Origin: Krasilnikovozyma curviuscula
Taxonomy: Eukaryota; Basidiomycota; Tremellomycetes; Cystofilobasidiales; Mrakiaceae
Assembly: GCA_014825775.1 (NCBI GenBank)
Contig: MVAQ01000025.1
Coordinates: 1 to 64,000, forward strand
Length of the DNA: 64,000 bases
Direction of reading: 5' to 3'
Shown here piece by piece: positions 10,525-21,420 of the stretch (position 1 is its first letter; every line of letters begins with the position of its first letter). Both the position numbers and the translations under genes were made by a program. Below the pieces are notes generated by a model. It had not been told where the DNA came from, made no database searches, and saw nothing but the letters and a program-made list of their open reading frames with translations.

Positions 10525-11714
10525 TCATAATCGAGAGTAAACGGCTGGTCTCTTGGATTGGAAGGCTGCGATGCTTTTGGGTACATCCTGTGCACCATCA
10601 TGTCAGATGTCAGTTTCGAAGCAAATTGAAGAACAGGAAAAAGGAGCGTACTTCGCTTTGAAGCGCAACTGAGTTGTACACTTTCGTATAGTCCAGACCG
10701 TCCTGAATCGTATGATCTCTTGAATCTGTAAAACTGAGAAGTATGAGTCGTTTTTCTGGACTCAAGAAGAGAACCTCGCACCCACGGTTCAGCAAGTGCT
10801 TAATGGCTGTGGTCGCGACTGGAGATTTCGATGAGATCACTTGAGCTAACTTCAGACTCTCCTTCAGAACCTCCTCACGACCACCGGGAACAACTTTGTT
10901 GATAAACCCAAATGACTTCGATTCATCAGCACCGAATATCCTCCCCGTTAGTGCTAATTCTCGCACAAGTGATTCTGATCCTGTGATTTTCGGCAATCTT
11001 TGGAGTGTCCCGATATCTGCTGCTATGCCCATATTAACTTCCTATTCCAGAAACCAGACAATGTAAGCCTTGAACACAGGAAGAAAAAGGGGAGATTTAC
11101 AGCTATCGCAAACTTTGTTCCTTCCGATGCGTACCGAATGTCTCCACAGCAAGCAATATCGATTCCGAGCCCCATACACGATCCATGTAGTGCCATAATT
11201 ACTGGTTGGCGTGTTTTTGAGATGGATGATATCGAATTCTGGAAGTCCTGGCTCATTAATTCAGAAATCAGCTGAAAGATCGCTAACGCAACCCAACAAA
11301 CCTACTTACAACGAGATGGTCATACATCGACAGAGCTCTCCTTGAAGGATCTGAAGTGTCAAACTTTGGGATTGAGTGCTCATCGAATACTGACGACACC
11401 AACCAGTCAGTGCGGGGAACTCGAGTAACCGGAGGACGAACACCGTACAATCCAAACCTGCTGTCCACACTTTCTCAGCAGCTGAAGCCAGTACTATGAC
11501 TCGCACTAATGAGTCCCGGGAAGCACTCTCGAACTACAGAAACGAAGCTATTCAGCAGTCTTGCTCCTGCCTCCGCACTTTCCTCAGTGCTTACCATTTC
11601 CTTCATTTCGGTCCACATTTTCTGGTGGAACGCATTCACAGGCTCCCTATTCAGCTGAAGAAGCAGCACTCCATCGCTTGGACTTGAGGCTTTGATAAAT
11701 TGTCCGGATTTCAT
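10525..11714 (-). CDS. Delta(3,5)-Delta(2,4)-dienoyl-CoA isomerase (ECH1-type)
   Basis: This is an enoyl-CoA hydratase/isomerase-fold enzyme that shifts double bonds during beta-oxidation of unsaturated fatty acids, in peroxisomes or mitochondria. Starting at the ATG at 11714 the exons read LLLQLNREPVNAF, then ASAAEKVWTAGLD, MALHGSCMGLGIDIACCGDIR (the oxyanion-hole GxCxGxG segment is inside this stretch), FAIAEVNMGIAADIGTLQRL, and a C-terminal helix region ending FQSKRPAVYSRL. The acidic residues used by the dienoyl isomerases are all present: D of GDIR, E of EVNMG and D of AADIG. That points to this subfamily rather than to a hydratase. The last residues, SRL, resemble a PTS1-type peroxisomal signal (SKL-like). 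The gene lies head-to-head with the Tcp11 gene, 299 bases apart. Confidence 0.88.
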
Positions 11715-12013
11715 GGTTTTTTTAGGTTTGGCGAATGATGTCGTTGGGTTTCAGGAGACCTCTCAGATTCCGATCTGGCTTTCAGCAGCCATCTACTCCG
11801 CAACATACCTCCTTTCACTTTGCATATCTTATAAGCATAGAGGATAGCTACACCGTTACTCTACGAAGAAGGAGACTTGGAAGTCACACTGGAGAGAGAA
11901 GACTTAGTTGGATTTTGGTAAACAACCTTCCAAATCTGTTTCCAAGGATCAACTGGTGACCCGTTGTCCACTCAACCTTGACTCAGCAACACTACCTTTA
12001 ACATCACATCGCC
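11715..12013. promoter_or_regulatory. Bidirectional promoter, dienoyl-CoA isomerase / Tcp11 gene
   Basis: 299 bases separate two divergent start codons. The stretch is CT- and CA-rich toward 12013 and shows no clear TATA box. Confidence 0.5.
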
Positions 12014-14199
12014 ATGGTCACCATATCGAAGCCTCTTCTCAGCCAGATCTCAGTGCTCCTTAGTCAGCTCTCGTCATCCGAAGGTCTCATTCCGCCGCAC
12101 CTCCAGCACCAGATCACCTCAATACACGAATCCTTTCGACTGGCAGGGACACGAGGTGGACCAGCACCGAGAGAGGCATGGGTATTGTTAAAAGAAGCGA
12201 TACAGGAAGCTGAAGCGTTGCTAGAGAACGAGAAGGACGACACGCTCTTCAAGCTGGCTGGGAAAATAAAGGTCGACTTGGAGGACGAGATGAAAGCTTT
12301 AGGTCCTGAAGATTCATTAGACCTGCAGTCAATAGAAATGATCAAGATCAATTCCAATGGTCAAAGATCGCAGTCGTCACCATTGATTCCAAATGGTTTT
12401 GAATCCTACGACGAACCCCCTCGACCAACGTCAACACCATCTCCTCCGCCAATGAACGTCCCCTCAGAGCTCTTCCCACTCATCATGTCATCCATCGAAG
12501 CTTCTTCCAACACCTCACCTACAGGTTTAAGAGAAGGTGCCGACTCGGACTTGCAAAAAGTCGCCTTGCTCTCAGCTATCGCCATCGAACCCGAAACTGT
12601 CCTCCCACCGGGTAAAAGTCTCTTCAGTCTCTTTTCAAAACCCCTTTCTGAAGAAGAGGAGAAGGACAAGAAGAAGCGGAAACGTGAATCCACCTCCAGT
12701 ATCGAGGGTAACAGTGGTGCGTCGACTCCCAGCAGCAGCTCAGGAAAAGTGCTCAGTTTGGATGCGAGAGTGGGAGGAATTATGAAGGAAGCTTTTTGGA
12801 ATGACTGTCGAGACAAACTGCTTGGTCCAACACCCGCACCTGCCGTCAGACTTTCTGCACTTCAGTCTGACCTGTCGACAGCTTTGATTGGGCTGCTGCC
12901 AACAAGTTTGATCTTTGACTTGTTTAAGGTGCCGGACAAAAGTTATGTATGGGATAGAACAGCATTCAGTAAAGTACTGATGGAGCTTGTGAGCATTTCC
13001 ATCGATTGAGTTTTCTTACGTCTGGGTCGCTTATGTTGTTTTGCTCTCAGATTTCTCACCTCAAAAGGCTGTGTGCCCCTCAGAGAGATCACTATATATC
13101 CAGGTTATCGAAGTATCTCAAAACTGCTTCAGTTGCTTCTCACGGTGCTGTGAATGAGAGGGAGCTCACGATGAAGGCGCTATATGTCATTCAAGGGATT
13201 CTCGATTTGGCAGATTTGATGAAGGTGAGCCATCTTAACATCCTTCTTTCCTTGGTCGGAAACCACGGCTAATTATCTGGCTCTCTTAATCAGAGTGACC
13301 TAAAGGAATACGCTCTCCTTTCCATACCCCCCGTTGCGCTTCCAGCTCTGCTTCGATCTCTCGCACAATCTCACGAACAGGTGACCATCACCTCCTTGTT
13401 CGGCCCTACGTCCACTCTCAAGCCAGATTGGATCAAGTGGGTCGGAGGTTCTGAGAGTGAATCGGCCGGTGGTGAATGGTCCAACAGACTTGTCTTCGCA
13501 GTCACTTCGTCAGATCCTGTTGCTTGGCCTCACCTTCCAGCACAGGACCCCAAAAACGTTACCGGTAGATCCAAACCGCCTCCTCCACCACCCAATGTCC
13601 TCCATCCGGTCTTGATTGGAAGCTCCAAACTACTTTTCAAAGCTCAGAACTTGATTCAAAGCTTGGTCATCACTGCTTCTCTCGTCGCTGTCATTCCTCA
13701 AGCTATCCTCTCGCCGTCACTCACCACGAAAATCTGGAATTTGCTTCAAGCAGATCTGATTGCAGGCTCGAACCCGACCGAAGAATCCCATACACACCTC
13801 GACGACTTGGAGCTCATCATTCTGACGGGCTTCACCACCGCACCGCCCACAGACGAAGAAGTCGATAAGATCCGCTCGTCGATCCGACGCGTTCTCAGAA
13901 CAACCGACCCAGTATGGGGGTTGTTGCTTAAAAGGCTTGAAGATGTCATTGGAAGGCATCTAGTGAGTGATTCTACTGGAAAGGGTATCCCTGCGAAGTT
14001 GAGAACCGGAAAGGAGGTTGTCAGAGGCACGGGTGATGACATTGAGAGCATCGAAGTTACAGAGCAGAGTGGAAAGAGGGTCATCGTGAAAGGGTTCGAA
14101 GGGGCAGATATGGAGAGCGGTGTTGGAGAAGTCGTTAACATCTTAGAGAAAGTTAGGACGTGGGTTGGAGATACGTGGGGTGATGTAGTGAGGAGGTAG
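12014..14199 (+). CDS. Tcp11 (T-complex 11) domain protein, Sok1-like
   Basis: This is a Tcp11-family protein; the yeast relative Sok1 acts in cAMP/PKA-linked growth signalling. A long first exon (12014 to about 12990) encodes a helical N-terminus, a S/P-rich low-complexity stretch (SYDEPPRPTSTPSPPP) and an acidic/basic patch (SEEEEKDKKKRKRES). The conserved core starts with LDARVGGIMKEAFWND and spans two short introns to ISHLKRLCAPQRD, the signature Tcp11 box, then LYVIQGILDLADLMK. The third exon (about 13295-14199) continues the helical domain and ends DVVRR. The start has a good context (TCGCCATGG). The biochemical role of the domain is not known to me; the family call rests on the LCAPxRD box and the following helix. 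It is head-to-head with the isomerase gene and convergent with SAC1. Confidence 0.83.
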
Positions 14200-14363
14200 T
14201 TTGGGATACTCTGTAACTTTTCAAAAGTTGTATATCGTACTTCCTTGCTGTATCAATACTTTCTGAAATGTTAATAGGCTACAAGAGATATGTAACTGTT
14301 TGGGTAATAAGAGGTAGGTGAAACGTCAGGGTAGATGCAAGTATAAGACTATAAGGTTAATAT

Positions 14364-17244
14364 CTAATCGATCTTCACCCTCCTTTTCTCCGCAATCAGG
14401 GGTATGCTCATTCCTCGACCCTTGCCCTTCTTCTTGAACCCTGGTCCCTTGTAGTAGATGAGAGGATCCAAAGGGTTCAGAATAGGCCAGTTGACGAATC
14501 TGCGGCCGGGAAACGATAGGTGTTGTGCTCAGCAGCAGCGCTGCCAATATGCGAGAGGAAAGGGAGCACTTACTCAATTCCATTACCGACGATGAAGGCC
14601 AGCGAGACAGTCGCAACCGAGGCCCAAAAGAAGATATAGTAAATAAGAGGGATTTGGCTCTTACGAGGCAAGACCCATGAGGCCATGATCATGGCGATGG
14701 AGAAGAACAAGGCATATGGCATCTGTACATGAATTTTATATTCAAAGTAGGTCAGTGAAGCCATTCTCGAGTGAAATTATCAACGGCTCTACACTTACAG
14801 CTTGATGTGCTAGTGGTCGGGGATCAACGGCCAGTCGAGCAGCGTCTCCTTCTTTTGGAGACCATGCACCGGTGAGAAGATCATACGCATCCTGAAAGCA
14901 ACATGTCAAGATCTCACTCGATTTGCGTTGTGAAAAGGTATTGCTCAAGAACATACCTGTTTCTGTCCGTCAAAGAAGTTGTTCTGGATGTATCGCACGG
15001 CCGAGTTGATACCGTCGTCCAAAGCACCTTTCTTAGTCCTTTTTCCAGTCCTGGTAAATCCAGTCTTGAGAGCTCCGGTGCCCGAATATGGGATCGAGAT
15101 TGAATCAGCGTGGTCGGCCCAGACTGTAGAGCTCAGGTCAATGTCATGATGGATCACAGAAAATCAAATGGTGAGAATTACTGACCATTCCTAAAGATCC
15201 AGATGAAATCAGGATGAGCCTCGACCGTTTCGCCAGAGCCGAGGATACCCGCTTGCTGCAATTGTTTGTTCAACATGTGTTTGGCGAGAGCAGCTTGGAC
15301 AACATTGGTTCGATCGAGAGAATCCATACCTACACCAGGTAGTCGCAGACGTGTAAAACGTGTTAGAACTTTAGAAAATAGCATTGGGATATGGACTTAC
15401 AATTTGTTCGGACGACGGATGTTTGATGCAAGTTGACTTTTGGCGAATCTGAGAACGACTGCTGGAAATAACTGAAGGAAGAGTGGTACACCAGATAAGG
15501 TTAAAATTTACACACCGCGATCAGAGAAGTAGGAAACAACCCACCCCTGCTTATCGAGGCTGTCGCTCAAACTATCAATCAAAATGTGAACCTTCTCGAA
15601 TTTCATGCCTTTCAGCTCTGTGTGGAAATCAAAGTACTGATAGTGGGCCTTTGGATCATTCAGCTTAGCCATTGCCCTTTCGAAGGCAAGTTTGACAGGT
15701 GCTTCGTATCCTTTGTGGTTGACTAGGTTGACCAAGTAGACTTCGTTGTACTGCGCCTTGAGCTGGTCGATGTGTGCTTGGATCGCTGAGGGCTACATGA
15801 AGAATGAGATAAATTGGGTCAGATTTGACACGATATACCACAAGGGGTAACAAAGTGAAAGAAAAAGAGCAATTATACGCACTGTCTCAGGCAGTTCCAT
15901 AACTTGAATATCTGGTTGGTACCTCAAATTGTTAATCTGAGCCCAGAAGATAGGAGCACTACCTCTAATCTGAAGGAAAGAGTAGACTTCCTTCTTCTTC
16001 TCGTCGTTGACAATTATAATCTGTTCTGTCTCATTGAAGTTGGCAGTGTTTCCATCTTTGTCGATTCCTCTTCGGAAGTAACGTGTCCCAGCACGCAGGC
16101 GAGAGCGCCGAGAAATCAACACAAATTTGAATGGCTTAGCGTTTATTACCGCATCCTTGATGACACAAGCTGAGAGAAAACATTATTGTCAGAGATGCAG
16201 ACGGTAACTGACCAATGCCTCCGTATTACTCACAGCCAAAAATAACTGGTAAGATGAACGATTCAGCCTTTGACATGAGAACAATATTGTGAGTCAGTAA
16301 GTGGTTCAGGCAAAGTGTCGCAAACGGAAATGTTTAGGCTCAAGATGAGCCTCGTTATCGCAGAAACTCGGTTAGACGCACCTGCTTTAAAGCGTCGCCG
16401 TAGAAGTTCTGCAATAATGCTTTATTCCAGCAGAGCCTATCATCAACACTCTCCAACACCTTCCCTTCACCAAGCACAGCTTCTTGATTCTTAGACTTCC
16501 TTTCCAGACTGTGAGTCAGATCGCTGTCCAAACTGAACAATATCATTCCTTTAGCTGTCGTCTCCATGAAGGTGTGGAGAGTAACACAAAGCTGACGATC
16601 AACCTCAGAAGGAAGTTTGGCTGGGATATGGGTTATTGTTGTGATTGGCAGCAGTTGGAACGCCTTAGCCGAGTAAACTTGAGGGAGCGGAGAGGCGGAG
16701 GGCAGAGCGCTGACGGAGGTGATAATAACAAGAGCATAGACTGCGGACAGGTAATCGATGGTGCAGAAGAAAAAAAAAGGAAGAGGAGTGAGGCATGAGT
16801 CCATTCGCCTTGGTATGAGTAGTATGTGACGCGCCATAGGAGACTTACTGCTGGCCAACTGAACTGAACCCAGGATACCGTATACTTTAGTTGGAGGAGC
16901 CAGGTAAGAGGGCAATGGAGAGTCTCCTGAAATTATACACGAAAGAGCGAAAGAGAGTTAGCTCTGGGTAGTAACCTGAGGTAACGTCATTTCAGAGCCT
17001 GCCACTGCTCATCCACCTGGACTGCTTCTCCTCAACTACATGTAATCACCAGCCCAGTTCTCCCCAAGAAGAAATCCTATACAAAAACAGCGGGGTAATA
17101 CTCACCAGTGACACTGACGGCCCCCGTTTTACGATCCACAATCAAATACTCGACCTTCTCGCTGTCCTGCTTGTCATTCTCGATGACTTCAAAGACGTAT
17201 GTTTTTGGTGTGACATGGAGATTATACTCCTTATGAACACCCAT
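14364..17244 (-). CDS. SAC1: Phosphoinositide phosphatase Sac1
   Basis: This is an ER/Golgi integral-membrane phosphatase that removes phosphate from phosphatidylinositol 4-phosphate. The minus-strand exons read, in order: an N-terminal lobe ([33 protein letters not shown]), [59 protein letters not shown] and [14 protein letters not shown]. The catalytic CX5RT loop is [13 protein letters not shown], followed by [21 protein letters not shown]. Two C-terminal membrane segments follow ([15 protein letters not shown] and a [16 protein letters not shown] stretch), then [17 protein letters not shown] and a basic tail ending RRVKID. The catalytic cysteine codon is split T|GT by an intron (about 15341-15408). 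The usual second cysteine (CMDCLDRT) is serine here. The domain order matches yeast Sac1 throughout. It is tandem with RRP15 upstream, 222 bases away. Confidence 0.95.
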
Positions 17245-17466
17245 CGTTCCCACGTACTCTGGTCAGTCTTGCGGTAGCTGTTGGTCGACAGATGGGAGGA
17301 AACGTTTCGAGACGAACGACATACTGAGTGACAGCGTTTGCCACAAGATTGACACGATGAAGGATGCTCTTGCAGCCATATGGGGACAGGTTTTAAAGAA
17401 AGGCGTAATAGAGCACAAGATAGCAACGATAGGAGGACCATAGCACAAAGACGGTCGACAATCGGA

Positions 17467-18501
17467 CTACTCCCCTCGGATCATCCTTTCGAAATCTTCC
17501 TTGCTAACACCACCACCCTCCTTTCCGGCTCTGCCCAAGATGTTGTCTTTGCCCGGTTTCCTCTTTGGATCTGCCAGAGGCTCGGGGGCTGGTAGCTGAG
17601 TACGACCTTCACCTTTTGGAATGGCGGCGACTTCAGCGCTGTTGGTTGATGAGGTTTGAAGAATGGTGTTGAACAACTTGACGACTGAGCGAAGCAAAGG
17701 GACGAGAAAATATGCTGTATTAGCGATAATGCCCAAAGCGACGAGCGATGAAAACAAACTGGGATAACACTCACCACCTCTCTGAGCAATCTTCCTCAAA
17801 CCTCTCTCCCATTCACCACCACCAATTTCGATTCCATCCACTTCTCTAACTGACCACCCTCCTCCAATGACGTCTCTGATTCTGCCTTTGTCCTCCTTCT
17901 CAGCTTTATTAACCGCTAAAACTTTTCGAGCACGAGCTTCAAGCTGACGAGCGCTGATCGTTTTCTTTATGCTTGGTGCCAGGGAGAGGATATTTGAAGC
18001 TGTTTCTGGTTTTTTGTTAGGTTTGGAAGAACCGATTGACGTTGAAGCCGCGGCTGGGTCGAGGAGGGAGGTAAGGAGGTTACCAAAAGTTTCAGGTGAG
18101 GTCGCCCTACGTTTACGTTCTAAGAGAACATTGGGCTTGTATCAGTAAAAACTTATGTCGAGCTTCAGAAATTAACAACAAAGTTTCAACTCACTAGCAG
18201 TCTTCTTGCTCTTCTCGACCTTAGGGTTGGCGATTTCTTCGTCGGTGTCGACCCCACCTTCCTCATCGTTGTCGCTAGCTCCCTCGACATCAAACTCATC
18301 TTCATCTTCTCCATCTAAATCGTCATCTGAATCTTCTAAATCGTCCAATCCAAGCTCCTTCTCTGGCTTGAAATCCTGAACTGGAACTCTTTCGACGCCG
18401 TCTTGAACTTTCTTGGATTTCTTCGTCTTCTTATTAAATGTACTGGGACCTGCCTCTGCTGATGGAGCTGTACGCGTTTTTTTGGAAGGGGGAGGGGCCA
18501 T
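17467..18501 (-). CDS. RRP15: Ribosomal RNA-processing protein 15
   Basis: This is a nucleolar factor for 27S pre-rRNA processing in 60S subunit assembly. The start ATG at 18501 (MAPPPSKKTRTAPSAEAG) opens a basic then very acidic N-terminal half (LDDLEDSDDDLDGEDEDEFD). The conserved Rrp15 region follows: FGNLLTSLLD, ISARQLEARARKVLAVNKAE, GRIRDVI and GLRKIAQRGVVKLFNTI. The segment RGVVKLFN spans an intron near 17690-17770. The C-terminus is a short polar tail ending FERMIRGE. Another ATG lies in frame at 18567; 18501 fits the family better and keeps a 5' leader. It is head-to-head with the pICln-like gene, 122 bases between start codons, so the two may share a promoter. Confidence 0.87.
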
Positions 18502-18623
18502 GGTCGCTGTTGTGATGAGTTTGGTTGAAACCCACCGAGCGCTTCCTGTCGCAGAAAATCTGTACAAGAGCTCGAGTGTGGCGCCGTCGCTGCTGATCTC
18601 TGTCTACATCCTAAGTTACAAAA
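18502..18623. promoter_or_regulatory. Short bidirectional promoter, RRP15 / pICln-like
   Basis: Only 122 bases separate the two divergent start codons, so both promoters and 5' leaders must overlap or extend into each other's transcripts. No TATA box is evident. Confidence 0.5.
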
Positions 18624-19682
18624 ATGTTGTCTCCAATCACTACAGAACCGTATGTATTACTGTAATTATGTTGCAGTATGCTTTTGCTGATGTGTTCTGG
18701 TTCATTACTCTCACAGACCCCAGATATCTCCCGCTGACCATGCGACCTTAACCTCCTCAACTCCGGCATCATTCTCGTCGATCCCACCAATCTTACGATA
18801 CAAATTAGAAGAAGTAACAGTCTCGTTCAGTCCAGCATGGGAAGGACTCGGTAGTGAGGGACCAGTGCAAGGAAAAGCATGGGTAACTGAGGAGTGAGCT
18901 GCATCCCTTCCTCTTTCCTTTCAATATAGTCCCATCAATTTATCAATCCCTTTATCTTCTCGATGTGCAGAGCTCTCTCTTTCCTGCCTACTTCTGGGGG
19001 ACAAGGATTCACCCTTTCTTACCCAGCCATAACTTTGCACGCAATCTCGAGGGAAAATAATCAACCTGCCATCTATATCCAACTTGACGATCCTTCTGTA
19101 CCCGTGGAACAACAGGAGGGTGATACTGAAGAGTTCAGCCCGATGAGAGAGTTGAGGATTTTTGTTAAGGAGGAACAGTGTACGTTCCATTTCCACCCAC
19201 TCCACGCTCTACACTGTCTGCTTTTTTCGTTCTTCTCGACTGACTCGTTTCCTTCTGCCACTTTCTAGTGGAACCGACGTTTTTAGCCCTCTCATCATGT
19301 GCCGCTTTGCATCCATCTGCGTTCGACACCGTCGACGGTCTTGATAACTCTGATGCATGGGAGGCTGGCGCAAACCACAATTGGGATTTGGGAGTTGGAG
19401 CTGGTATGGATGAAGATGATGAACTGAGTGAGGTTGGAAGAGTACGTACATTAGGTAATCAGAGATATCAGCCTTATTGATATTGACACCCTCTTTACTT
19501 GTTGTTTGTGACCCCTTGCTCCGTTTCCGTCGCTACCGAAGGCTGCTATGGCCCACCTGGATTCAATTTTAGTCTGGCCTAGCGACATCCCGGGGAACCC
19601 AGAGGCTGTTGAGGATGAAGAGGCAGAGACGGTGGAGGAAGAAACAAAAGGCGACCCAAAAGCGCAAATTAATGGGAACTGA
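18624..19682 (+). CDS. pICln / Lot5-like PH-fold protein
   Basis: This is a member of the pICln (CLNS1A) family, which in animals chaperones Sm proteins for the PRMT5 methylosome; Lot5 is the yeast relative. Five exons splice in frame: MLSPITTEP, then PPILRYKLEEVTVSFSPAWEG, GKAWVTEEALSFLP, GQGFTLSYPAITLHAISREN and AIYIQLDDPSV. An acidic insert and MRELRIFVKEEQ come next, then LEPTFLALSSCAALHP. An acidic C-terminal region (MDEDDELSEVGR) ends with AHLDSILVWPSD, which matches the acidic tail layout of pICln. The pattern GTAWxTE..LSF..GF.L.YP.I.LHAISR is the family signature. The start is inferred from the clean splice of the first 27-base coding exon into this core; it is less certain than the core. 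Confidence 0.8.
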
Positions 19683-19830
19683 TCGTGATAAGGATCAGCT
19701 TATCTAGCAGCATGTTTATCTGAATGTACATTGTTGTTTGCATTGTATACTTCAAAGAAAGTTGGCCTGTGCTTGTCGCCACAACCCACCTCCAATATTT
19801 ACGGCGACCTGCTTGACCGTGTACCTGCGG

Positions 19831-19836
19831 TATAAG
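19831..19836 (+). promoter_or_regulatory. TATA-like box of PEBP gene 2
   Basis: TATAAG lies 104 bases before the ATG at 19935 and is followed by a T-run and CT-rich leader, the layout of well-expressed fungal promoters. This rests on position and sequence only. Confidence 0.4.
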
Positions 19837-19934
19837 AAGCAGCTCGTTTTTTTTTTCTTGCTCCCAGTCTTCCTCAGTATAGACTCATCCGACACTCCTA
19901 GATCCTAAGCTCTATATTTATAACTCTCGCCAAA

Positions 19935-20462
19935 ATGGAAGCATTTGAGCGATTCATGGGCAAATTGCTCTCCAACAAGAAAGGAGCCTCCTCCGATCTC
20001 TTCACCCGGAAATACCTCAACAACAAGCCAGCCAGTATCACAGTGGATGGTCCACCACAGGCAGATTTCCTTCCAGAGGGCCCCTTCCCGAAGCTGTCCT
20101 ACGGTGTACCGGCAGGGACGGAAAGCATTATCATCACATCCCAGGATGCTGATACACCAGCTGGAGTCATCACTCACAGCTTTTGGTTCGTGAGTAATGT
20201 TGCATCGTTTCCTTGGAAACCATTCTTGGTGAACTGGCCTAATTGATTATGTGTATCTTGACGAAACAAACGATCGATGACAATAACATCTATTTAGAAC
20301 GTTCCACCCACTACCACATCCGTCTCATCCGCTGATGTCACCAAAAAGGAGGCTGACTTCCCTTGGGGCCTAGGGAAATCGCTTCTCGGTTCAACTGGAG
20401 CCGTCTACTGTTAGTTGGCTCGGATTGTTCCCATCTTCGCAGTCCATTCACTTCCTCCTGAC

Positions 20463-20497
<35 letters not shown>

Positions 20498-20714
20498 ACT
20501 GATGCACCATACAGATCCTGCTCGTGGCCTTATGGGCCATGGTCCTCATAACTTCCACTACCAAGTCATCTGCCTCTCGAAGAAAATCACCGCTCCCAAA
20601 GGAAAGAAGGTTTCTGAAGCTGACATTGTCCAGCAGATCAGCGGCGAGGGGGATGTCATCGCTTGGGGTGAATGGGTCGGATTGTGCGAGAGAGTCGGAA
20701 AGAATGGAAAGTAG
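19935..20714 (+). CDS. PEBP-like protein, YbhB/YbcL type (copy 2)
   Basis: This is the paralogue of the gene at 7556-8251. Exons 19935-20189, 20298-20409 and 20515-20714 splice to 188 residues. The N-terminal part (MEAFERFMGKLLSNKKGASS, then FTRKYLNNKPASITVDG) and the core (PFPKLSYGVP, SQDADTP in place of DSDAP, THSFWF, GHGPHNFHYQVICL, WGEWVGLCER) align with copy 1 along the whole length. Exon 1 is exactly 255 bases in both, and both introns have the same position and phase, so the copies arose by DNA duplication of an already spliced gene. The first intron ends ...TTTAG. The second intron (105 bases) carries a long TC repeat. No signal peptide is visible. Its ligand is unknown. Confidence 0.87.
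20466..20494 (+). repeat. (TC)14 microsatellite in PEBP copy 2 intron 2
   Basis: A 29-base uninterrupted TC run sits between the donor at 20410 and a likely branch point (ACTGATG) just before the acceptor at 20514. In the sense strand it is a pyrimidine tract. Confidence 0.95.
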
Positions 20715-21420
20715 AAGTATTGAAGGGAAAGGAGGCATTGTTTGCGACATCTACAGGCGACAGCAAGCATCTCTCTCAGGGTGGATCGACCGCTGTTATT
20801 CTGAGTCTAGTTCAATGTCTGGAAACGATGAAATCTTTTTCGCTGAAACTATCGTCAATGCGGATCGGGCTATGGATGTGGAATGCGCCGCCAAATTAAA
20901 CCAACATCGGCGAATACTACAGGGAATCCTACTGGATGGTGGGACGGGGCTCAGCGTATGAGCGGAACTTGTTCTCAAAACCCATATTCTTGTCTTCCTG
21001 GTTGGTGTGAAACTGAGAAATGGGGTGTAAGAACGAGATTGTATGACCGATAACCGCTCATTGACATCCTGTCGCAAGCCTTCGCAAGAACGTAAAAGTA
21101 GTCAGTACACTAATTACGAGACAGGTATTCATTTGTCCAATGATACTCGCAATTTCTAGCAGGGAATCCAATCCATCGGTGATACAGCCCAGTCCACCTT
21201 CTCTGGAGGATTGGCTGATAATACCACACTGAATCCCGGGCGAGCGCCACATACACTGATCTCCTATCGTGATTTTCTCACACTTCCCCCCAAACCTCCG
21301 TTGTTCAGAAGAACCGGCGTGCCGGCTCTTCATTAGAGGAGAGCGCACCCTTGTTCGTCAATGATACCGCGGGTTGCGAGTAGCTTCTGCTGAGCTGGCC
21401 CCAACAGCATCGGTCGAAAT
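20715..21420. other. Intergenic region between PEBP copy 2 and the Sir2-type gene
   Basis: About 700 bases without a recognisable gene. Two minus-strand open frames (20796-21077 and 21058-21348, under 100 codons) show no known motif. A short palindrome, CCGGC-GT-GCCGG, lies near 21313-21325. Confidence 0.5.

Noticed and set aside
21313..21325. CCGGC-GT-GCCGG palindrome
   Set aside because: Only five pairs with a two-base loop, far from any start codon; expected by chance in GC-rich sequence.
20796..21348. Two overlapping minus-strand frames before the Sir2-type gene, one with a C-terminal hydrophobic run
   Set aside because: Under 100 codons each, no family resemblance and no convincing splice sites joining them.
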